Numbered from the stretch's first letter, positions 1 to 6,182 are shown. The stretch is 6,325 nt of DNA from an uncultured Actinomyces sp. (GCA_938040725.1 CALHZX010000145.1:1-6325); one strand, 5' to 3'. Numbers and translations: made by a program. The notes: a model not told the origin generated them from the letters alone.

Positions 1-268
1 TGCCCACCAGGTAAGGGGCCTTGCCGTCGAAGTAGGCCAGGTAGGTGGATTCGATCGGGATTTGGTCGATGGCGACGCGGGTGATCTTTTCGGGCAGGAC
101 GACCTCGTTGCCCGCGTGGTCGGTGATCGTGCGTGTCGACGAGGCTGTGGCCTCCTGGGTGGTCTGCTCCGACTGGGTGGCGGTGGAGCCGGAGCCGCCC
201 GCGCAGGCGGTGAGGGTCAGGGTGGCGGTAGCCAGGATTGCGGTCAGGGTGGCGAGGCGGGTTTTCAT
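1..268 (-). CDS. Substrate-binding lipoprotein of an iron/siderophore-type ABC importer (N-terminal part, runs off the left edge)
   Basis: Only the first 89 codons are in the window. The reading frame is open from ATG 268-266 to base 1 with no stop. The start is supported by AGAGGA at 273-278, four bases upstream. The product begins MKTRLATL and has a hydrophobic signal ending in the lipobox LTAC, so Cys22 would be the lipidated residue after cleavage by signal peptidase II. A low-complexity Gly/Ser/Thr/Gln linker follows (about residues 23-50). Then comes a stretch containing ITDHAGNEVVLPEKITRV, which matches the opening beta-strands of FecB/BtuF-type periplasmic binding proteins (PF01497 class: 'T-D-x-x-G-x-x-V-x-x-P-x-x-x-x-R-V'). 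Such proteins are membrane-anchored and hand Fe(III)-siderophores, haem or cobalamin to an ABC permease. The substrate cannot be decided from this fragment, and any permease and ATPase genes would lie left of the window. Confidence 0.85.
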   Translation of the reverse strand, partial: MKTRLATLTAILATATLTLTACAGGSGSTATQSEQTTQEATASSTRTITDHAGNEVVLPEKITRVAIDQIPIESTYLAYFDGKAPYLVG

Positions 269-302
269 CGGGTCCTCTCGTGTTTTAGGGATTACGAGGG
301 AG

Positions 303-332
303 ATGCTACACAAAATTAGGTCCCCCTCACAA
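303..332 (-). promoter_or_regulatory. Candidate promoter of the binding-protein gene
   Basis: Read on the minus strand, TTGTGA (327-332) and TAGCAT (303-308) are separated by 18 bases. Each matches the sigma-70-type consensus at four of six positions. Transcription would start near 296, leaving a leader of roughly 28 bases before the ATG. The plus strand has TTAGGT at 316-321, inside the spacer, which is the half-site sequence of DtxR/IdeR iron boxes. The full 19-base box is only about 10/19 matched, so iron control is a suggestion only. Confidence 0.4.
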
Positions 333-502
333 GGGTGAGTGCGGCATTATGACACGGTGTTTCTTCCCTGGATCTTGCGGAAGTCATCAGTGTGCGAGGC
401 GCGGCCCCGGCCTCGTCGATCTCATCGGGGGTAGTGGGACGCAGATGAGCATGCCCGTTTCTATCCTGACGTCGTTAGGTAGATGCGCGTGGAAGGAGCG
501 TC

Positions 503-1435
503 ATGGCTGCGGAACTAGATCTGGAGCGCGCCCTCGTCATTGGGGTGGCCTCGAGTGCCCTCTTTGACCTGAGGGAGTCGGATGCGGTGTTCCGCGAGCA
601 GGGGGAAGAGCGGTATCGGGAGTATCAGCGCAAGCATCTCGATGACGTGCTCGAGCCGGGCGTCGCGTTTCCCTTTATTCGTCGCCTCCTCGACCTGAAC
701 GATCTGTCGGATCGTGAGCGCCTGGTGGAGGTCGTCATCCTCTCGCGTAACGACCCTGAGACTGGGATGCGAGTGATGCGTTCCGTCGCGCGTCACGGAT
801 TGGATATCACGCGCGCGATCTTCATGCAGGGCCGCGCCCCATATCGTTTCATGAAGCCGCTACGCATGTCCCTCTTCCTCTCCGCGAACGAGGCCGACGT
901 GCGCGAGGCGATTGACATGGGTTTCGCGGCCGGTCACGTGGTTGGCCACGCCGCTGAGGACGATGGGGGTGCCGACCTGCGCATTGCCTTCGACTTCGAC
1001 GGCGTGCTGGCCGACGATTCGGCTGAGCGAGTGTTCCAGAGTGAGGGTCTGGACGGGTATCAAGAGAGTGAGAGTGCCCTGGCCGAGGTGCCTCTCGACC
1101 GCGGGCCGATGGTTGATTTTCTGGAGAAAATCAACAGAATTCAGGGGATCGAGGACTCGAAGAGTGTGGATGATCCGCAGGGGTACCGGCGTCGGGTCCG
1201 CGTCGCCGTCGTGACGGCGCGTAGTGCCCCCGCTCATGAGCGTGCGATTAATTCGATCCGCCAGTGGGGCCTGCGCGTCAATGACGCCTTCTTCCTGGGA
1301 GGCCTCCCGAAGGGCCCCATGCTGGAGGTGCTGCGCCCGCACATCTTCTTCGACGATCAGCGCCGCCACGTGGAAGGCGCGTCCCTCTCAACCCCGAGCG
1401 TCCACATCCCCTTCGGTGCGATCAATCGGGTTTAG
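503..1435 (+). CDS. Cytosolic 5'-nucleotidase, NT5C1-like (PF06189-type, HAD fold)
   Basis: The 310-residue product has no signal peptide or membrane segment and should act in the cytoplasm, dephosphorylating nucleoside 5'-monophosphates in purine/pyrimidine salvage. The N-terminal part (about residues 10-130) carries phrases I associate with the bacterial members of this family: SSALFDL, LEPGVAFP, ILSRNDPETG, HGLDITRA and LFLSAN. HAD motifs follow in order: motif I FDFDGVLADD with Asp164 as likely nucleophile and Asp166 as acid/base; motif II VVTARS with Thr238; motif III LPKGP with Lys270; motif IV FFDD with Asp284-Asp285, likely Mg2+ ligands. All expected catalytic positions are present. 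AAGGAG at 493-498, four bases before the ATG, supports this start. Family membership comes from recalled motif similarity; preferred substrate is unknown. Its stop codon overlaps that of the convergent gene by four bases. Confidence 0.85.
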   Translation: MAAELDLERALVIGVASSALFDLRESDAVFREQGEERYREYQRKHLDDVLEPGVAFPFIRRLLDLNDLSDRERLVEVVILSRNDPETGMRVMRSVARHGLDITRAIFMQGRAPYRFMKPLRMSLFLSANEADVREAIDMGFAAGHVVGHAAEDDGGADLRIAFDFDGVLADDSAERVFQSEGLDGYQESESALAEVPLDRGPMVDFLEKINRIQGIEDSKSVDDPQGYRRRVRVAVVTARSAPAHERAINSIRQWGLRVNDAFFLGGLPKGPMLEVLRPHIFFDDQRRHVEGASLSTPSVHIPFGAINRV

Positions 1436-2295
1436 AACTCACGGAGTTGTTCTGCTTCTTCGGTTGCCTGCGCAATCGTGATTGAGCGGAATAGTGTGGA
1501 TACTGCATTCATGACAATCTTGAGGGAACGGACCTGGGGTGCATCTGTTAGTTCGTTTAAACGGCGGGTGTCAAGCTTGTCATACATCATCGACTCAAAG
1601 AGGATGATGCCGTGTTTTTCGGATCCCTGGTCTCCATCGAGACGTATGCCGATCACGCTTCGAGGCTCCATTGTTAGTGTTAGTGCCTCGGCTTGTTCGC
1701 GAGTCAGGGGAGGTCTTCTCTTCGTGCCCTCCCTGTCGGTACTGGGTTTCCATAGGTTTTCGCGTGCACCGTTCGTTGAGCGGAAACTGCGTTGGACTCG
1801 ACCATCCTCCCAAGCAGCACCGAGATAGCCAACCTGGGTGTCTTCGTAGAAGGCTCTTCCTAGCTTTTCGTAGCGTGGATTATTGGAGCATCGTGCCAGC
1901 GGGAGGAAACCAGATGTGGTTCCGTCGTCAATGTGGCCGTAAATGGTCACGCGTGTGAATTCATCCCACAATGACAACTCGTGGCACAAGTCGTTAGCTA
2001 GGCGCTCAAGCACGCGCCTCATCGCGTTCCGCTCCTCTAGATTATCTGCCTCGAGTCGGGCTACCTTGTTGTGCTCGTATCTGTAGTCGCGATCTCGTTT
2101 TCTTCCGAGAATCGTTCCAGCGAGAAAGAGGAAGCCTCCCAGCGTCAAAAGTAGCCAGCGTATGTTTCCATCTATAAAACCTAGTGCACCGAGTAGGAGT
2201 GTGCTCAGTGTGTTCAGGGCTTCTGGAACATAGTGGAAAGCGCGGTGCGTAGCCCGTGCGGCACCATCTTCAATATGGTGGTACCGCACGGTCAT
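1432..2295 (-). CDS. Two-pass membrane-anchored protein with a GAF-like sensor domain, function unknown
   Basis: The product is 287 residues from ATG 2295-2293. A GTG one codon upstream (2298) is possible but sits only one base after AGGGG (2300-2304), whereas the ATG has a four-base spacing. Layout: a short N-terminal tail; two hydrophobic segments (about 27-42 and 47-63) separated by a short turn with Asp and Asn; a basic RKRDRDYRYE patch; a charged, probably coiled-coil helix (about 73-101); then a domain of about 180 residues. That domain has GAF-like phrases: VTIYGH, then LARCSNNPRYEKLGR, then VGYLGAAWEDGR, and near the end VIGIRLDG and GIILFES. GAF domains bind small ligands or mediate dimerisation, so a membrane-tethered cytoplasmic sensor is plausible. 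No kinase, cyclase, nuclease or DNA-binding output domain is visible. The gene is coupled to the one upstream (TGATG overlap) and is AT-richer than its flanks. Domain call is from pattern only. Confidence 0.8.
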   Translation of the reverse strand: MTVRYHHIEDGAARATHRAFHYVPEALNTLSTLLLGALGFIDGNIRWLLLTLGGFLFLAGTILGRKRDRDYRYEHNKVARLEADNLEERNAMRRVLERLANDLCHELSLWDEFTRVTIYGHIDDGTTSGFLPLARCSNNPRYEKLGRAFYEDTQVGYLGAAWEDGRVQRSFRSTNGARENLWKPSTDREGTKRRPPLTREQAEALTLTMEPRSVIGIRLDGDQGSEKHGIILFESMMYDKLDTRRLNELTDAPQVRSLKIVMNAVSTLFRSITIAQATEEAEQLREF

Positions 2296-2654
2296 CACAC
2301 CCCTGCGAACATGGAAGAATTCTCTGCGAGGTCAGACTGGCTAAGATCTGCCCCGTAATCACTATCCTCGGTCAGTGTGACATGTGATGCGTTTGCGGCT
2401 GTCTGGAGGAGTTCGCGTGCAACCGCTTCAGCTTGTGTCCATGAATCGCATTCAAGTTCAACGAACACGTCAATACGCTGGAATCCTGCCCATGCTTCAA
2501 GAGGGTCATCGGTGATGTAGGCGGCGACGTTGCGGACTCCGCGTGTGGAAAACCCGTGCTTCGCGTAGTGGAGCAGATTGCGTCGGAAGGATACGAAGAG
2601 CGAGAAGGCCTCAGACGCTTTAAATGTGAGGCATGCTTCCACGCGCTGTGCCAT
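2295..2654 (-). CDS. Small soluble protein of unknown function, partner gene of the GAF-like membrane protein
   Basis: I do not recognise this protein. It has 119 residues counted from ATG 2654-2652, beginning MAQRVEACLTFKAS. An in-frame ATG four codons upstream (2666-2664) would give 123 residues, but the purine-rich AAGAGG then abuts it with no spacing, while GGAG at 2661-2664 lies six bases before the inner ATG. I therefore prefer the inner start. The chain has no signal peptide, no membrane segment and no cysteine pattern suggesting metal binding. A strand-like VEACLTFKA, an amphipathic helix (SLFVSFRRNLLHYAKHG), a strand-rich centre containing RIDVFVELEC, and a helix QAEAVARELLQTAA suggest a compact alpha/beta fold. 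The acidic tail DYGADLSQSDLAENSS looks flexible. It is the first gene of a two-gene operon; its TGA (2297-2295) overlaps the next ATG, so equimolar translation and a complex are plausible but unproven. Confidence 0.75.
   Translation of the reverse strand: MAQRVEACLTFKASEAFSLFVSFRRNLLHYAKHGFSTRGVRNVAAYITDDPLEAWAGFQRIDVFVELECDSWTQAEAVARELLQTAANASHVTLTEDSDYGADLSQSDLAENSSMFAGV
2300..2304 (-). promoter_or_regulatory. Ribosome binding site deciding the start of the GAF-like gene
   Basis: AGGGG on the minus strand lies four bases before ATG 2295-2293 and only one base before the alternative GTG at 2298-2296, favouring the ATG. It lies inside the 3' end of the upstream gene, as expected for translational coupling. 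Confidence 0.5.
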
Positions 2655-2660
2655 TGTATG

Positions 2661-2672
2661 CTCCATCCTCTT
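2661..2672 (-). promoter_or_regulatory. Ribosome binding site deciding the start of the 119-residue protein
   Basis: The minus-strand sequence AAGAGGATGGAG contains GGAG six bases before ATG 2654-2652. The outer ATG (2666-2664) is itself part of this purine-rich run, which argues against its use as the start. Confidence 0.5.
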
Positions 2673-2693
2673 CTGGGTAAGAGATGCCTTTAA

Positions 2694-2722
2694 TCAATAC
2701 TCCCCTTCGTTAGTGTTGTCAA
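2694..2722 (-). promoter_or_regulatory. Promoter of the two-gene low-GC operon
   Basis: On the minus strand a perfect -35 TTGACA (2717-2722) is followed after 17 bases by TATTGA (2694-2699). The -10 matches weakly but the spacing is ideal. Transcription would start near 2687, about 30 bases before the preferred ATG. The palindrome GTTGTCAAC (2715-2723) covers the -35 and could be an operator half or a coincidence. Confidence 0.55.
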
Positions 2723-2731
2723 CCGACTTAT

Positions 2732-2737
2732 TATAAT
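2732..2737 (+). promoter_or_regulatory. Candidate -10 element for the ECF transporter operon
   Basis: TATAAT matches the -10 consensus exactly and is one of very few AT-rich spots in the window. No good -35 lies 16-18 bases upstream (the bases there read GTTAGT or similar), so the promoter may be activator-dependent or mis-assigned. A start near 2744 would give a leader of about 87 bases, in which I see no known riboswitch. Confidence 0.35.
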
Positions 2738-2830
2738 GTGTTGAATAGCATAATTCCCTGATCTGTGCGATGTCATAGCAGTGCATGTTCGGCGGTCGCA
2801 GATGTGGGCGGGGCCTGGGAGACTAGACAC

Positions 2831-4957
2831 ATGAGTTCATCCGCGCGCGATGCCCGCCGCCTCACCCCCGTCGAGGTGGCGACCGCTGGCGCGCTCTCGG
2901 GCCTGACCGTCACCTTCGGCCTCATCGCCGCGGTCACCCCCGTCTTTCAGCTCCTCTTCCAAGTCGCCACGGCCGTCCCCCTCGCGATGGTCTCCCTCAA
3001 ACTGCGACCTCGAGCCGCGGTCGCAGCCTTCGCCTCGACGATCCTCCTCGCCATCGCAGTCGGCGGCGTCGCCACGGCCGGCCGCTCCTTCCAAGCCGCC
3101 CTCGTTGGCCTCGTCATCGGCTTCCTCCACAAGAAACGCGCCTCCTGGCTCTCCGTCTGCGGCGTCGCCGCCGGCCTCGGCCTCGTCTGGGGTGTCGGCA
3201 CCGGTATCGCGTTTTGGATCCTGTCCGACCTGCGCACCCTCGGCCTCGAAAGTATCCGCAAGACCCTCGACGGCTTCCTCAAGCTGGTCGGCCACATCCC
3301 CCACTCCGGCGGCTTCGTCGACGCGGGACACCAGCTCGGCCAATGGTTCGTCGACTGGTGGTGGATCTGGATCCCCATTACCCGCTTCATCGGCGTGGCC
3401 TTCCTGGTCCTCGCGGCCCGGTGGCTCCTCGGCGCAATCCTCAGCCGCATCTCCCTCGACGCGGGCTGGGACCCGCTCCTGGACGCGCGCACCCACTCGG
3501 CGGACTCGCGTGACGGCGCCGAGGCCTCGTCCCCCCTGCCCCTGGCCCTCACCGACGTCGACTTCACATACCCCGGTGCCGACCATCCCGCCCTGCGTGG
3601 CGTCACGCTGAGCTTCGAGCGCCCCGAGTTTACCGTCGTCGTCGGGCACAACGGCTCGGGAAAATCCACCCTCGCCCTCCTCCTCGCGGGCGCCGAACCC
3701 GGTTCTGGGACGCGCCAGGGCGGCGGCGTCCTCGGGGCTGTCGGCGGAACCGCGCTCGTGGGGCAGCGCTCCGAACTCCTCGTTCTCGGACAGAGTGTCG
3801 CCGAAGATATCACCTGGGGTATGAGCGCGCAGCAAAGCGCCGACCTCAACCTCGACGAGTTGCTCGAGCGCGTCGGCCTCGCCGGCCTCGCGGATGCCGA
3901 CCCTCGCTCCTTGTCCGGCGGGCAGCTCCAGCGCCTCGCGCTCGCGGGCGCGCTTGCTCGCTCCCCGCGTCTGCTCATCTCCGACGAATCCACCGCCATG
4001 ATCGACCGCGCGGGCCGCGCCGAGATGCTCGACCTCCTCGCCTCCCTGCCCGAGCGTGGGACCGCCGTCGTCCACATCACCCACGACCCCGCCGAAAGTG
4101 CGCGCGCCGACCGCGTCGTTACGATTCGTAGCGGGCGCATCGTCTCCGACCGGCGCACGGGGGAGGGCGCTTTCCTCATAGACGAGGTCGGGGATCCTCC
4201 CGTGTCCCCTTCCCCCGGTGCGTCGGCCGGCTCCCAGCGGCCATCGGCGGGTGCCCCCGCCCTCATTAACGCCGACCACCTGTGGGCCGACCGCGTCGCC
4301 CACACCTACGACCTCGGCACCCCCTGGGAGAAGCCGGTCTTACGCGACGTCAGCCTCATCCTCGACCCCGGCCAGGCCATGCTTATCACTGGAGACAACG
4401 GATCGGGCAAGACGACGCTCTCGCGCGTCCTCACCGGCCTGCTCGTCCCCACCTGGGGGCGGGTCACCCTCGGCGGGCGCCCCATGGAGCGCTGCGTCGG
4501 TGACGTCGCCCTCTCCATGCAATTCGCGCGCCTCCAGCTCCAGCGCCCCTCCGTGCGCTCCGACATCCTCGCCGCCGCCGGCCACGGGCCGCGCATCGGC
4601 ACCGGAGCCACACATCGCAAGGGTGCCATCAGCCGTGAGGAAGGCGACCGCATCGTCGCCGAGGCCATGGAGCTCGTCGGCCTCGACTCGGCCCTCGCAA
4701 CGCGCGGCATCGACGACCTTTCCGGCGGGCAGATGCGACGCGTCGCCCTCGCCGGGCTTCTCGCCTCCCACCCGAGCGTCCTCATCCTCGACGAACCCAT
4801 GGCGGGCCTCGACGCGGCCTCGCGCGACCTGCTCATCTCCGTCCTGGACGAGCGGCGCCGCGCAGGACTGTCCATCCTCGTGATCTCCCACGACCTCGAG
4901 GGCATGGACTCCCTGTGCGACACCCGCCAACACCTCGCCGAAGGGGTGCTCTCGTGA
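2831..4957 (+). CDS. ECF transporter fusion protein: S-like membrane domain plus two ABC ATPase domains
   Basis: The 708-residue product starts at ATG 2831 (GGGAG nine bases upstream). An in-frame GTG at 2765 would add 22 uncharged, unconserved-looking residues without a ribosome site. Residues 1 to about 225 carry roughly six hydrophobic segments, as in ECF substrate-binding S components. ABC domain 1 (about 238-436) has Walker A GHNGSGKST (272-280), signature LSGGQ (361-365), Walker B LLISDES (Asp385, Glu386) and switch His418. A Pro/Ser/Ala-rich linker follows. ABC domain 2 (about 478-705) has Walker A GDNGSGKTT (521-529), LSGGQ (630-634), LLVL-type Walker B LILDEP (Asp654, Glu655) and His687. 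Both ATPase sites look complete. The size and order match actinobacterial fusions such as M. tuberculosis Rv2326c. Together with the T protein encoded next it should import a vitamin, cofactor precursor or metal; the substrate is unknown. The N-terminal S role is inference. Confidence 0.9.
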   Translation: MSSSARDARRLTPVEVATAGALSGLTVTFGLIAAVTPVFQLLFQVATAVPLAMVSLKLRPRAAVAAFASTILLAIAVGGVATAGRSFQAALVGLVIGFLHKKRASWLSVCGVAAGLGLVWGVGTGIAFWILSDLRTLGLESIRKTLDGFLKLVGHIPHSGGFVDAGHQLGQWFVDWWWIWIPITRFIGVAFLVLAARWLLGAILSRISLDAGWDPLLDARTHSADSRDGAEASSPLPLALTDVDFTYPGADHPALRGVTLSFERPEFTVVVGHNGSGKSTLALLLAGAEPGSGTRQGGGVLGAVGGTALVGQRSELLVLGQSVAEDITWGMSAQQSADLNLDELLERVGLAGLADADPRSLSGGQLQRLALAGALARSPRLLISDESTAMIDRAGRAEMLDLLASLPERGTAVVHITHDPAESARADRVVTIRSGRIVSDRRTGEGAFLIDEVGDPPVSPSPGASAGSQRPSAGAPALINADHLWADRVAHTYDLGTPWEKPVLRDVSLILDPGQAMLITGDNGSGKTTLSRVLTGLLVPTWGRVTLGGRPMERCVGDVALSMQFARLQLQRPSVRSDILAAAGHGPRIGTGATHRKGAISREEGDRIVAEAMELVGLDSALATRGIDDLSGGQMRRVALAGLLASHPSVLILDEPMAGLDAASRDLLISVLDERRRAGLSILVISHDLEGMDSLCDTRQHLAEGVLS
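4941..4946 (+). promoter_or_regulatory. Ribosome binding site supporting the GTG start of the T component
   Basis: AAGGGG ends seven bases before GTG 4954-4956. It lies within the last codons of the transporter fusion gene, so re-initiation or coupling across the GTGA overlap is likely. Confidence 0.6.
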
Positions 4958-5829
4958 TCGAACCCCACTCCGCCTGCGGAGCGACCGGCCCCGGCGGCGG
5001 CGCCAGCGAGGGCCGTTTCTCGAGGACCGTTCCCGGCCTCGGCGAAGGGTCCCCGCGCCCGAAGCCGCGGCGAAGCCCGGGCTTCCCCCTGCCTCGGCCC
5101 CTGCCCTGGTCGACGCCGCTGTCGCGCGCCTGGCCAGGCACTCTTATCGCCTGCTGGACCGTGCTCACCACCTGCGTGATCTTTTCGCCGCGGTGGTCGA
5201 CGCTCGCGATCGTGGGAGGCCTCCTTCTCCTTGCCTCGCTGATCATTCGTCTTCCCCTCAGCGTTGCTCCGCGTCTGCCCATGTGGTTCATCTCCGGCTT
5301 CATCGGCGGCTGCATCGGCGCCTGGTTGGGGGATGGACTCGAGCTCTTCCTGCGCGTCTCCACCCTGGCGCTTGTCGTCCTGTGGGGGTCGGGGCTTATC
5401 GCGTGGGTGACGCCGACCGCCTCGCTCGCGGCCGCTCTGCGTTTCTTCCTGCGGCCCCTGCGGCTCCTGGGTGCGCCGGTCGATCAGTGGTCGCTCGTCA
5501 TGGCCTCCGCCCTGCGAGGCCTGCCGATGCTGCGCGATCAGGCGCAGGCGGTGCTCGATACTGCCAAGCTGCGCCTCGGCCAGGACGTTGCCACCCTGTC
5601 GCTGCGGGGCTACGCGCGCCTGAGCGTCGACGTCATCACCGCGATCCTGTCCGCCACCTCACGCGGCGCCGCCGAAACCGGGCGGGCCATGTCCATGCGG
5701 GGAGCCATCGAGGCGCATGATGGCGCGGGTTGTGGCGCGCGCGTGCGGCTTGGGTGGGTGGATGCTGCTGTGATCGCTGCGAGCCTGTTGGGGGTTGCTG
5801 GCATCGTTGCGTGCCGGTTGATGCTGTAG
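4954..5829 (+). CDS. ECF transporter transmembrane (T) component, CbiQ/EcfT-like
   Basis: The 291-residue product begins at GTG 4954, which overlaps the stop of the fusion gene (GTGA). Residues 1 to about 50 are a Gly/Pro/Arg/Ser-rich, probably disordered cytoplasmic tail. Hydrophobic segments follow, including ACWTVLTTCVIF, LAIVGGLLLLASLII, MWFISGFIGGCIGAWLG and STLALVVLWGSGLIAWV, and a final one, AAVIAASLLGVAGIVACRLML, ends the chain. Between them is the long cytoplasmic helical region typical of T components. It holds two arginine-glycine motifs: ALRG (Arg188-Gly189) and AMSMRG (Arg249-Gly250). In EcfT/CbiQ proteins such motifs seat in grooves of the two ATPases and couple ATP hydrolysis to movement of the S component. 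Its natural partner is the adjacent S-A-A fusion, and the arrangement matches Rv2325c beside Rv2326c. I see the motifs and membrane pattern; the family call rests on these and the neighbourhood. Confidence 0.88.
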   Translation: MIEPHSACGATGPGGGASEGRFSRTVPGLGEGSPRPKPRRSPGFPLPRPLPWSTPLSRAWPGTLIACWTVLTTCVIFSPRWSTLAIVGGLLLLASLIIRLPLSVAPRLPMWFISGFIGGCIGAWLGDGLELFLRVSTLALVVLWGSGLIAWVTPTASLAAALRFFLRPLRLLGAPVDQWSLVMASALRGLPMLRDQAQAVLDTAKLRLGQDVATLSLRGYARLSVDVITAILSATSRGAAETGRAMSMRGAIEAHDGAGCGARVRLGWVDAAVIAASLLGVAGIVACRLML

Positions 5830-5913
5830 TGTGCCGGTCGCATCTTTCGTTGCGGTAGCGGGGTTTAATATAGGTTGCGCGGGTTCTTGTGCCCTGGGTC
5901 ATACGGTCCTGAT

Positions 5914-5942
5914 TTGACGCGGGGAGCGTCATGCCCTATTCT
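5914..5942 (+). promoter_or_regulatory. Promoter of the tRNA-Leu gene
   Basis: TTGACG (5914-5919, five of six consensus bases) and TATTCT (5937-5942, four of six) are separated by exactly 17 bases. Transcription would start near 5949, only a few bases before the mature tRNA 5' end at 5953, so the tRNA is transcribed on its own with almost no leader. The 85 bases between the T-component stop and this promoter show no gene and no clear terminator. Confidence 0.65.
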
Positions 5943-5952
5943 TTCTGGGTAC

Positions 5953-6036
5953 GCGCGAGTGGCGGAATAGGCAGACGCGCACGGTTCAGGTCCGTGTTCC
6001 AGTGATGGAGTGGGGGTTCAACTCCCCCCTCGCGCA
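5953..6036 (+). tRNA. tRNA-Leu, anticodon CAG
   Basis: The cloverleaf can be folded by eye. The acceptor arm pairs GCGCGAG (5953-5959) with CTCGCGC (6029-6035), followed by discriminator A6036. The anticodon stem CACGG/CCGTG (5980-5984, 5992-5996) encloses the loop TTCAGGT, giving anticodon CAG at 5987-5989, which reads the CUG leucine codon. A long variable arm with stem TCCA/TGGA makes it a class II tRNA, as expected for leucine. The T arm is GGGGG-TTCAACT-CCCCC. The terminal CCA is not encoded (the next bases are CGA), so it must be added by nucleotidyltransferase. Confidence 0.97.
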
Positions 6037-6041
6037 CGATG

Positions 6042-6079
6042 AAACCGCAGATCCTTTAAGGATCTGCGGTTTTTGTTTT
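6042..6079 (+). terminator. Intrinsic terminator of the tRNA-Leu gene
   Basis: AAACCGCAGATCC (6042-6054) pairs perfectly over 13 bases with GGATCTGCGGTTT (6060-6072) around the loop TTTAA, and the T-rich run TTTTGTTTT overlaps and follows the 3' arm. It begins six bases after the tRNA. The symmetrical A and T flanks could let it also act on the opposite strand. Confidence 0.92.
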
Positions 6080-6133
6080 CCCTGGTTGTGGCCTAGGTGT
6101 TGCCGCGCCCGTTTTCAGGTTAAAGGACACTAC

Positions 6134-6182
6134 GTGTTGCTGTGGCCCCATGGGTGTTCCGGGCGCTGGAGGGCCCGGCCGC
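6134..6182. repeat. GC-rich direct repeat, copy 1
   Basis: This 49-base segment, from GTGTTGC to GGCCCGGCCGC, recurs in the same orientation at 6262-6311 with three substitutions and one single-base insertion. Its core, TGTTCCGGGCGCTGGAGGG, can form the small hairpin TCCGG/CTGGA (with one G-T pair) or an alternative CCGGGC/GCCCGG stem. I do not recognise the family. Confidence 0.7.

Noticed and set aside
349..567. Plus-strand 72-codon frame across the gap before the nucleotidase
   Set aside because: It has no ribosome site, overlaps the true nucleotidase start out of frame, and its composition is unlike a protein. The 269-502 gap otherwise shows only the minus-strand promoter.
860..1369. Minus-strand 169-codon frame opposite the nucleotidase
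   Set aside because: It has no ribosome site or recognisable domain, and the plus strand carries all four HAD motifs in frame.
2738..2830. Riboswitch in the leader of the ECF operon
   Set aside because: I looked for conserved cores of cobalamin, TPP, FMN and similar elements and found none; the leader is also short.
2837..4305. Two very long minus-strand reading frames (488 and 452 codons) opposite the transporter gene
   Set aside because: Their products are Arg/Gly/Glu/Ala-rich without motifs, and they lie antisense to a gene with complete ABC motifs. Long antisense frames are expected in high-GC coding DNA.
5830..5870. Intrinsic terminator after the T component
   Set aside because: Only a four-base CGCA/TGCG stem can be drawn and no T-run follows it.
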